A stretch of 26,187 nucleotides of DNA from a virus. Position 1 is the first letter of the stretch. Each line of letters opens with the position of its first letter. Below, in pieces: positions 20,648 to 26,187 of the stretch. The stretch covers positions 1 through 26,187 of IMG/VR virus record IMGVR_UViG_3300030389_001792. One strand, 5' to 3'. Made by a program: the position numbers and the translations under genes. The notes under the pieces were generated by a model. It had not been told where the DNA came from. It saw only the letters and a program-made list of their open reading frames with translations, and did no database searches.

Positions 20648-20850
20648 CAGAGTTGCAAGAACTTTATCCTTCGAAGAAAAGATGGACACCTGTAACACGC
20701 TACACAAGATGCAAAAGATATTCTGGGGCAACATTGAAATGCCCTAGATGCGATCATCTTAGAACTGTTTATCATTTAAGCTGGTCTGCCACAATTTGCA
20801 ACAATTGCCATCAGCAGATAAATAAATTTGAATTTTTAGTAGAAAAATGA
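20644..20850 (+). CDS. Zinc-ribbon protein, 68 residues
   Basis: Four cysteines in two CxxC pairs, CPRC (33-36) and CNNC (52-55), fit a single zinc ribbon; the region before it is basic (RYTRCKRYSGATLKC). Such ribbons in phage replication blocks often bind DNA or contact polymerase. It overlaps both neighbours by four bases, so it belongs to the coupled run from 20301 to 22659. Specific function unknown. Confidence 0.72.
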   Translation: MTELQELYPSKKRWTPVTRYTRCKRYSGATLKCPRCDHLRTVYHLSWSATICNNCHQQINKFEFLVEK

Positions 20851-21182
20851 ATAATTCTTTTAAAAGTAAGTGGATTAAATTAATTAATACTGCAACTGAA
20901 GAAAAATGCAGAATTTTTCTTGAACGAATGAGAAACATAAAAAAACTTCAAGCACACAAAAACGAAGTAAAGTTTGAGCCTTTTAATGCAGAACAAAAAT
21001 TTGTTTATATGCTTTTGAAAGAAAGGTTGAAAATACTTGCCAATCAAAATAATAAAAATACAAAAGTAATTAAATTACCTAGAGCAGAAATGTCTGATAT
21101 GAATTGGAAAACTTTAAAATCTGAAAAACAATTAGATGAAGAAATAGGAAAAAGAAGTTATCGCTTTGCTAAAAAAACTTGA
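20847..21182 (+). CDS. Unknown 111-residue basic protein
   Basis: Starts MNNSFKSKWIKLINTATEEK, with ERMRNIKKLQAHKNEVKFEP and EQKFVYMLLKERLKILANQN following, then a basic C-terminal part. Helical, lysine-rich. The ATG overlaps the zinc-ribbon stop, and its own stop overlaps the RusA start (TGATG). Position just before RusA suggests a nucleic-acid role, but no domain is recognised. Confidence 0.66.
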   Translation: MNNSFKSKWIKLINTATEEKCRIFLERMRNIKKLQAHKNEVKFEPFNAEQKFVYMLLKERLKILANQNNKNTKVIKLPRAEMSDMNWKTLKSEKQLDEEIGKRSYRFAKKT

Positions 21183-21652
21183 TGAAACTTATATCTACAA
21201 TGCCATTATTAATAAATGTAGTTGGTAAACCTGCACCTCAGGGTAGCAAAATATCAACACGCTTTGGTATGAGAGAAGCTAGTCAGTTTGTAGCACCGTG
21301 GCGAAATCAAGTAGTCTCTGCTTGTATCGAGCAGCGAATCAATGAAGGCGAAGTTATTACTGAACCTGTAAAAGTTGAAATTGATTTCACTTTTTTTCGA
21401 CCTAAATCACATTTTGGTACTGGTAAAAATGCAGAAATTTTGAAGCCATCTGCACCAAAATTTCCAACTAGCAAAATAATCGGAGATATAGACAAGCTGT
21501 GTAGATCAACTTTAGATGGATTATCAGTACCAAGCGGTGGGGTATTACTTGAAGATGACAGTTTAGTGATGCAACTTATTGCAGAAAAATTTTACGTACC
21601 CATGAAGACACCAAACAAACAAGGGGCTTGGATAAGGGTAAGCAAACTATGA
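21182..21652 (+). CDS. rusA: RusA-type Holliday junction resolvase
   Basis: I choose the ATG at 21182 (MKLISTMPLLINVVGKPAPQ), which overlaps the preceding stop; the frame can be read from a TTG one codon earlier. At 156 residues it is slightly longer than the E. coli protein. The family core is present: VVGKPAPQGSK at 13-23, then GDIDKLCRSTLDGL at 101-114 with acids D102, D104 and D112, and LLEDDSLV at 122-129 with D125 and D126. It resolves four-way junctions left by recombination before packaging. Stop overlaps the GalE ATG. Confidence 0.9.
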   Translation: MKLISTMPLLINVVGKPAPQGSKISTRFGMREASQFVAPWRNQVVSACIEQRINEGEVITEPVKVEIDFTFFRPKSHFGTGKNAEILKPSAPKFPTSKIIGDIDKLCRSTLDGLSVPSGGVLLEDDSLVMQLIAEKFYVPMKTPNKQGAWIRVSKL

Positions 21653-22659
21653 ATGTATTAGTTACTGGCGGTGCTGGATATATAGGTCTTAATATCTGCG
21701 CTGAACTTTTTAAAAGAGCACACAAGCCAATTATTTTTGATAATTTTTCAAACTCAACAATGTATGGTGTACATGAATTAGAAAGACTAATTGGTAAGGT
21801 AACTGTTATTGATGAAAATTTAATCAACTTACCAAAAGTTGTAGATGTTTTAGATAAACACAATATAAATGCAGTGATCCATTTGGCAGGTTGGAAATGT
21901 GTACCAGAATCCGAAGAAATCCCATTATGGTATTACTTCAACAATGTTGCTTGTTCGATTATTTTATTTAATGCTATGAAAAAAGTTGGTTGCAAGAAAC
22001 TAATTTTTTCTAGTTCATGTGCAGTCTACGGTAACCCTAGAAATTACCCAATATCAGAGACACACAGAACACAGCCAATAAGCACATATGGAAAAACCAA
22101 ACTAATTGTGGAAAATATTTTACAAGATTGGTTTAGAACAGATCAAACTATGCAAATAAACATACTAAGATACTTTAATCCTATTGGTGCAGTAATAAAT
22201 CTAGGGGATTCACCTAGAAAAATACCAAATAATCTTTTGCCATATATAACACAAGTTGCAATTGGTAGATTAGATAAATTAAAAATTTTTGGAAATGATT
22301 TTGAAACCTTTGACGGTACTGCAATAAGAGACTATATACACATAGAAGATCTTGCTTATGGTCATGTTGCAGCTCTTGAATATTTGCAACCAGAATGTAA
22401 TGTGTACAATGTAGGGACAGGTTTTGGTCATAGTGTTCTTGAAATGGTTGAAAGATTTCAAGAAGTAACTGGCAAAAAAATACCTTATGAATTTGCTCCA
22501 CGCAGATTTGGGGATGCTGCAATTGCTGTTGCTGATGTACAGAAAGCAAAAGAAGAATTAAATCTTAATTTTAATCACTATGATTTAGATTATATGATTA
22601 GTACAGCATGGGAATTCCAGCAAAGGTTTCCTAAAGGTTATGTTTATAAACCAAAATAA
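21649..22659 (+). CDS. galE: UDP-glucose 4-epimerase (GalE-like)
   Basis: A 336-residue short-chain dehydrogenase of the extended type. NAD-binding TGGAGYIG at 6-13, an HLAGWKCVPES segment at about 78-88, SSSCAVYGNP at 121-130 and catalytic Y147 and K151 in YGKTK, then RYFNPIGA and RDYIHIEDLA. The start at 21649 overlaps the RusA stop; an in-frame ATG seven codons earlier lies inside RusA. It interconverts UDP-glucose and UDP-galactose. It could feed the glycosyltransferase at 10587 or alter host surface sugars. It has no neighbouring sugar genes, so it is a cargo gene in a recombination cluster. Confidence 0.9.
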   Translation: MNVLVTGGAGYIGLNICAELFKRAHKPIIFDNFSNSTMYGVHELERLIGKVTVIDENLINLPKVVDVLDKHNINAVIHLAGWKCVPESEEIPLWYYFNNVACSIILFNAMKKVGCKKLIFSSSCAVYGNPRNYPISETHRTQPISTYGKTKLIVENILQDWFRTDQTMQINILRYFNPIGAVINLGDSPRKIPNNLLPYITQVAIGRLDKLKIFGNDFETFDGTAIRDYIHIEDLAYGHVAALEYLQPECNVYNVGTGFGHSVLEMVERFQEVTGKKIPYEFAPRRFGDAAIAVADVQKAKEELNLNFNHYDLDYMISTAWEFQQRFPKGYVYKPK

Positions 22660-22725
22660 TGTATCAATAAAGGTTGTTGCAGACAGGTTTTATTGGTATA
22701 TTGTAATTGCCGATATTATTATTTT

Positions 22726-23466
22726 ATGTCTGAACAAAATGAAGAGCAAACTTGGAAACTTGTTGAATCTGAACCGATCAAAAAAGCAACACCAAAACTT
22801 GCTAAAGCACTTTGTCAATTTCAAAAAGTCTACGCAAACGCAGTCCGAGATGCTGCAGGTAACTTTGGCTCGTACGTTTCATTAGCTGAAGCAGAGCAAG
22901 CTGTATCACCTGCAACTGAGCATGGTTTATCTCATACATTTATAACTCAATGTTCAACAGACACAAAAGATCAACCAATAATTTGGATGATCTGTAGATT
23001 AATGCACGAATCTGGTGAATTTATTGATTCTAGATTACCTATCGTTACCGAGTGGTGCATAAATCAAAATAAAAACAAGTACTTTTCTATTGGTAGTGCT
23101 TTTACATATACAAGAAGATATATGTTGCTTGCTGCTTATGGTTTAGGACAAGCTGATGACGAAGCGGATGCTTGGAGTCAAAAAGCTGCTGATGCCGATA
23201 ATACAGGTAAAGCAAAAAAGTCTAAAACTACTGATTCTTTTATGAACTCAGGTTCAAAGGTTACAACAACTCTTGCACCAGAAGGTAAAACTAAACTTAC
23301 ACAAGATGAGTTTGACTTATTAAGGGCTGAACTGAATTCTAGACCTGACAAGGCAGAGATCATGGCAAACTTTAAAAAGACTTATTTTCCTTCAAAGGAT
23401 AAAGTTCTTGCAACTGATATAGAGTTTAAAGAGCATGAAGCATACCTTAGAAAGTTTATGGTATGA
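22726..23466 (+). CDS. ERF-family single-strand annealing protein
   Basis: I choose the ATG at 22726 (MSEQNEEQTW), giving 246 residues; the frame upstream has no support. ERF features: LAKALCQFQKVYANAVRDAA at 26-45, the FGSYVSLAEAEQAVSPATEH region at 48-67 and the diagnostic FSIGSAFTYTRRYMLLAAYG at 120-139 with the acidic QADDEADAW after it. These ring-forming recombinases pair homologous single strands. A candidate promoter (TTGTTG, 17 bases, TATATT) lies at about 22674-22702. The linker after residue 150 and the C-terminal helix are typical add-ons. Confidence 0.9.
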   Translation: MSEQNEEQTWKLVESEPIKKATPKLAKALCQFQKVYANAVRDAAGNFGSYVSLAEAEQAVSPATEHGLSHTFITQCSTDTKDQPIIWMICRLMHESGEFIDSRLPIVTEWCINQNKNKYFSIGSAFTYTRRYMLLAAYGLGQADDEADAWSQKAADADNTGKAKKSKTTDSFMNSGSKVTTTLAPEGKTKLTQDEFDLLRAELNSRPDKAEIMANFKKTYFPSKDKVLATDIEFKEHEAYLRKFMV

Positions 23467-23669
23467 ACATAGATAAACAAAAAATTATTAATGAATACCT
23501 TAGAGAAAAAAATAAAGTTTATAATGCCTACCATGTAGGGGCAAAACTTTCATCTGAGGAATACAGTAAATTTTGGAAATACTGTACAAAAAATAATCTG
23601 AATAAAAATTCAGCAATTAAAAAACTAATCAATTCACATCCAGAAATCAATGACACAAACACCAACTAA
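23463..23669 (+). CDS. Small basic protein, possibly ribbon-helix-helix-like
   Basis: A 68-residue protein whose ATG overlaps the ERF stop. After a helical start (MNIDKQKIINEYLREKNKVY) comes GAKLSSEEYSKFWKYCTKNN and LNKNSAIKKLINSHPE. The 'ls.eey..f...c...n.s...aikklI' pattern is similar to the strand-helix-helix of CopG proteins. Weak call. It overlaps the next gene by 20 bases. Confidence 0.6.
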   Translation: MNIDKQKIINEYLREKNKVYNAYHVGAKLSSEEYSKFWKYCTKNNLNKNSAIKKLINSHPEINDTNTN

Positions 23670-23937
23670 CAAATTTTCGCTGTGGTTTAACTGTCAGCCT
23701 GAAGACAAAAATCACAAGTATTGGGCAGTTTCAGAAATACCCATTGATGAAATCTTCAAACTTTACGACTTTGCTGTTGACGAAAAAAACAAAGTTACAG
23801 GTTATGGAGGAAAAGATTGCGTCAAAATTAGAGCTAATATGATGCCTGCTACTTCAGGTAGTGGAAATCAATACATGAAAATGGTTATTTCTGACTTTCA
23901 ACCAAAACAAGAAACTACAACGGATGATGAATTTTAA
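23650..23937 (+). CDS. Small protein with SSB-like acidic tail
   Basis: A 95-residue protein starting MTQTPTNKFSLWFNCQPEDK. The body is beta-prone (YWAVSEIPIDEIFKLYDFAV, CVKIRANMMPATSGSG, YMKMVISDFQPKQ) and it ends TTTDDEF. A short acidic tail closing with phenylalanine is the hallmark of single-strand binding proteins (bacterial SSB and T7 gp2.5 types), where it contacts partner proteins. It follows the ERF gene, which fits. Only the tail and context support this. Confidence 0.68.
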   Translation: MTQTPTNKFSLWFNCQPEDKNHKYWAVSEIPIDEIFKLYDFAVDEKNKVTGYGGKDCVKIRANMMPATSGSGNQYMKMVISDFQPKQETTTDDEF

Positions 23938-24185
23938 GAAAATTTCTTTAAAAATTTTCTTATTTTACTAGGTCTAAAATGTAATTTTTCTTCTAGTTCA
24001 ACTATTTTAGCTAATGCTGCACCAAGAATGTAATCGTGGTTAGCATTTTGTTTTGTAACTGCTGAGGCATAGTCTTTTAATTTTTCTATGTCTTGGCAGT
24101 TTTCTATATCACGAATCTTTAATTCTGTTGAAAGTTGCACCTCAATAGGTAACGGTTCAATCAATACTGTAAAAAAATTATTCAT
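23934..24185 (-). CDS. Small helical protein of cyanobacterial/cyanophage type
   Basis: I choose the ATG at 24185 (MNNFFTVLIEPLPIEVQLST), giving 83 residues; the longer start at 24260 would overlap the divergent gene. Two helices are evident: LSTELKIRDIENCQDIEKLK and a second with AALAKIVELEEKL, with SAVTKQNANHDYILG between. I recall similar small proteins in marine picocyanobacteria, and the 'LStE...R.iE' opening distantly recalls NblA phycobilisome-degradation adaptors. That is a weak likeness. A leftward promoter (TTGTCT, 17 bases, TATGTT) fits at about 24228-24200. It is the only minus gene in the right half. Confidence 0.65.
   Translation of the reverse strand: MNNFFTVLIEPLPIEVQLSTELKIRDIENCQDIEKLKDYASAVTKQNANHDYILGAALAKIVELEEKLHFRPSKIRKFLKKFS
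23936..23966. terminator. AT-rich inverted repeat between convergent genes
   Basis: AAGAAAATTT (23936-23945) pairs with AAATTTTCTT (23952-23961) around CTTTAA, followed by ATTTT. It lies at the meeting point of two convergent genes and could end transcripts from both sides. The stem has few G/C pairs. Confidence 0.35.
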
Positions 24186-24248
24186 AAAATTTGTCTTACT
24201 TTCCAAACATAACGAAAATGCTAGTATTAGACAAGATACTACGCTTCT

Positions 24249-24677
24249 ATGGCAGAACAAGAGAAAAAAAAACCTGTATTAACAAAAGATCTAATCGAAG
24301 ATGAAAAGCCTGATTATCAAGAAAAAATTACCTTTTTAATTTCTACTATTGCCCAAGCGTTTATTCTAGCTTGGTGTCTATTAGTGCTTTCTCTAGGATA
24401 TATAAAACTACCTAACAGATTATTTGGCTTGGATATTCCAGATCAACCCAGAGTGGATAGTACATTTGCTGCTGGACTTCTCGGTAACATTCTTGGAGGT
24501 TTAGGCATTTCGGTTAACGCAGCACAAGGAGCCAAGAAGAAAAAGAAAGAAGATGGAAATGGTAGTAATAGTAACTCTTCTGATAGCGTTTCGACTATAA
24601 TAATAAAGCAGCCACTTGAGATCGTCACATCTAAACCTGACGTTATCAAAGTTGACCCTAATTCATCCAAAAAATGA
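24249..24677 (+). CDS. Membrane protein with lysine-rich and serine-rich tail
   Basis: A 142-residue protein. A charged N-terminus (MAEQEKKKPVLTKDLIEDEK) precedes a hydrophobic span at about 28-50 (TIAQAFILAWCLLVLSLGYI). A second, glycine-rich hydrophobic stretch (FAAGLLGNILGGLGI) lies at about 73-87. Then come KKKKK and a serine/asparagine-rich linker. Two hydrophobic segments and a charged tail would fit a holin-like protein, but the second segment is short. It heads the run of exported proteins and its stop overlaps the next ATG. Confidence 0.7.
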   Translation: MAEQEKKKPVLTKDLIEDEKPDYQEKITFLISTIAQAFILAWCLLVLSLGYIKLPNRLFGLDIPDQPRVDSTFAAGLLGNILGGLGISVNAAQGAKKKKKEDGNGSNSNSSDSVSTIIIKQPLEIVTSKPDVIKVDPNSSKK

Positions 24678-25201
24678 AAAAATTTTTTCCTTTGATTTTG
24701 CTAGCATTTCCAACAGCTAGTTTTGCAGACGTAACACATTCAATCCAATCAGTAGCTTCAGTATCTACTTTAGGTGCTAGTGCTACATCAGAGCGTATTG
24801 GATCGTCTATCAGTGTTGCTGGTACAAACGTAACACCAAAAGCAAACACAGTAGCTGGTCAAATAGGTTCTCTTGATCTAGCAGATGCTGGTATTGCTAA
24901 CGGTGTACCTACTGTTGATTACGATACTAGCTTCAATGTTGTAAATACAGGAGATGCGTTTTCAGCAAGTGAAACATACATCCAAGCAGATGCAGTACCA
25001 AGTTTACTATCCGCTACGGTAACTAACGGTGCAGTTCCATCATTACCACTGCTTGGTAAGAACACTGTTGTATCTGGCGGTGATCCCGGATCTGTTGCAA
25101 TTACACTTGATAGTGGACAGGCATTAACAGTAAACCTAGCTGATATGGGTGCTGGTACTACAGCTACGCTTCAATCAACAATTACTCTTGGCCTTGATTA
25201 A
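24674..25201 (+). CDS. Secreted protein, cyanophage type
   Basis: A 175-residue protein. A clear signal peptide (MKKFFPLILLAFPTASFA, cleavage expected after ASFA at residue 18) is followed by DVTHSIQSVASVSTLGASAT. The mature part has only small polar and beta-prone residues and no cysteine. I recall very similar 'ADVTHSIQ' proteins in T4-like marine cyanophages, function unknown. The overlaps TAATG at the end and ATGA at the start show tight coupling. Export by a phage of a Gram-negative-type host suggests a role at the envelope. Confidence 0.78.
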   Translation: MKKFFPLILLAFPTASFADVTHSIQSVASVSTLGASATSERIGSSISVAGTNVTPKANTVAGQIGSLDLADAGIANGVPTVDYDTSFNVVNTGDAFSASETYIQADAVPSLLSATVTNGAVPSLPLLGKNTVVSGGDPGSVAITLDSGQALTVNLADMGAGTTATLQSTITLGLD

Positions 25202-25632
25202 TGAAATGGTGGCTATGTCTACTTGTTGTTTTTTGTCCAAATGCTTTTGCTAATACACCAAGATTTGCTGCTAACCAAATGCAGTCAAATTCAAAAAGTA
25301 TAAGCAAAATAGATGAAGTTATTATTACTGAAAACTATAACAGTGGTTATGCGTACTCAGTTACAGGGTCTAACATCAAGATTAAAGATGGCACAATTAT
25401 TTCACCTAATGCAACCTATACAACAAGTCAAAACACAGGTAATGCAGGGGCTGTTAATTTTGAATGGATAACACCAGACTTAACAAGCAAGCCACAGTGG
25501 GAAATTTTAAGAGAAGGGGAGGCCTTTTCTTTAACAGAAAACTTCATGGCCCCCGGTTTAGACGCAATCAGCATCATAAATCGTACTCAAACAATAGAAA
25601 CTACACAAACCTCAACTACCTTATTTCAGTAG
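25201..25632 (+). CDS. Secreted protein, cyanophage type
   Basis: A 143-residue protein with a signal peptide (MKWWLCLLVVFCPNAFA, cleavage expected after NAFA). The mature chain has TENYNSGYAYSVTGSNIKIK, FEWITPDLTSKPQWEI and FSLTENFMAPGLDAISIINR, ending with a Thr-rich TQTIETTQTSTTLFQ. It starts within the stop of the preceding gene. The type is one that I recall next to the 'ADVTHSIQ' proteins in cyanophage genomes. Function unknown; the pair probably acts together at the envelope or is carried on the virion. Confidence 0.75.
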   Translation: MKWWLCLLVVFCPNAFANTPRFAANQMQSNSKSISKIDEVIITENYNSGYAYSVTGSNIKIKDGTIISPNATYTTSQNTGNAGAVNFEWITPDLTSKPQWEILREGEAFSLTENFMAPGLDAISIINRTQTIETTQTSTTLFQ

Positions 25633-26187
25633 GCTTATTATTTTGTTGTCCAGTTTTTTCTGAAACTACAATTAGCAACCCACAAAGTTCTACGCAATCA
25701 ACAGTAGTTAATCAAGGTTTTCAATCAATATCAGGGTCTTTTCCAACTCATAGATATAGTAATGGTATTCAATGTCAAACACCTACTCTAAGCTTTAATC
25801 CATTTATTACCAAAGGAGAATATTACAACACTCCTAGAAGTACAGTACAAAAAACAAATATTTATAACCAAGCTAAAGATAGTGAAACTGGTCAACTATT
25901 AAACCCCGGTGAAATTCTATATATAGCAGAGCAAGAAAGATTAGATCAGATAAACCATAATTTTTCATATGGAGCAACAATAAGTCTACAAGTACCATTG
26001 GGAAAACGATTTAATGATGAGTGCATAAAGGCAGCCCAAACATATAGAAAGTATCAGGAGTTTATGCTTGATGCTAAAAAGCTAGAAGTTAATCTTAATC
26101 GTCTAAAAATATGTGCCGAGCAACTTAAATTAGGTGTTAAGTTTGTAGGAGATGATGCTGTTAGTTGTAGAAATGTTGTATTGACCA
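25497..26187 (+). CDS. Third secreted protein, partial, start unclear
   Basis: The frame is open to the window end. From 25623 it reads ISVGLLFCCPVFSETTISNP, a signal-like hydrophobic core and cleavage site, then QCQTPTLSFNPFITKGEYYN, YGATISLQVPLGKRFNDECI and a helix with YRKYQEFMLDAKKLEVNLNR. The last parts match my memory of a third member of the cyanophage secreted set. No ATG lies just upstream. The nearest normal start in frame is GTG at 25497, deep inside the previous gene and giving a long basic lead. A rare start near 25620, or an indel, are alternatives. The C-terminus is off the window. Confidence 0.6.
   Translation, partial: MGNFKRRGGLFFNRKLHGPRFRRNQHHKSYSNNRNYTNLNYLISVGLLFCCPVFSETTISNPQSSTQSTVVNQGFQSISGSFPTHRYSNGIQCQTPTLSFNPFITKGEYYNTPRSTVQKTNIYNQAKDSETGQLLNPGEILYIAEQERLDQINHNFSYGATISLQVPLGKRFNDECIKAAQTYRKYQEFMLDAKKLEVNLNRLKICAEQLKLGVKFVGDDAVSCRNVVLT

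Noticed and set aside
22279-22549. Minus-strand frames inside GalE
   Set aside because: GalE has complete motifs throughout; the antisense frames are leucine/glutamine/histidine-rich shadows.
24186-24260. Longer start of the minus-strand gene ending at 23934
   Set aside because: It would overlap the start of the divergent gene at 24249 and remove the space needed for promoters.

Overview
The window is an AT-rich stretch of a tailed-phage genome with a siphovirus-type head and tail module. The likely host is a marine picocyanobacterium of the Prochlorococcus type. That is an inference from three things: the base composition, a small RNA unit at about 19741-19835 built like the cyanobacterial Yfr2 family, and a run of secreted proteins at the right end that look like small conserved proteins I recall from marine cyanophages. 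I see no integrase, attachment site, tRNA or CRISPR array.

Layout. (1) 1-13800, minus strand, read right to left: a small unknown protein with its own terminator; then, behind a candidate promoter, a double-ParB protein, a radical SAM/SPASM enzyme and a TAGT/GREB1-like glycosyltransferase; then small and large terminase, portal, Mu F-like minor head protein, five small mostly lysine-rich proteins, scaffold, major capsid protein, a beta-rich decoration-like protein, connector and head-closure proteins, tail completion and terminator proteins, tail tube, and the tail assembly chaperone with a classic -1 frameshift site at the left edge. (2) 13801-13990, a divergent control region packed with copies of a 15-bp palindrome, AATTGTATTACAATT. 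(3) 13991-23937, plus strand, early and replication genes: many small unknown proteins, a DUF932 protein, a ribbon-helix-helix protein, a RecA-fold ATPase, a PD-(D/E)XK nuclease, a zinc ribbon, RusA, GalE, an ERF annealing protein and a small protein with an SSB-like acidic tail. Promoters, three plus-strand terminators and the small RNA divide this block. (4) 23934-24185, one small minus-strand gene. (5) 24249 to the end, plus strand: a membrane protein and three secreted proteins in tight succession, the last one running off the edge.

How it fits together. ERF, RusA, the PD-(D/E)XK nuclease, the ATPase and the SSB-like protein make a recombination and replication set. Terminase to tail chaperone is a standard head-tail assembly line with a separate scaffold gene and no recognisable maturation protease. 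Two things stand out. First, ParB-like protein, radical SAM enzyme and glycosyltransferase sit in overlapping frames directly upstream of terminase, with a sugar-nucleotide epimerase elsewhere on the genome; this suggests modification of the phage DNA. Second, the TTGTAWTACAA palindrome recurs at early promoters and the ribbon-helix-helix protein is a possible binder, which would make a small phage regulon.
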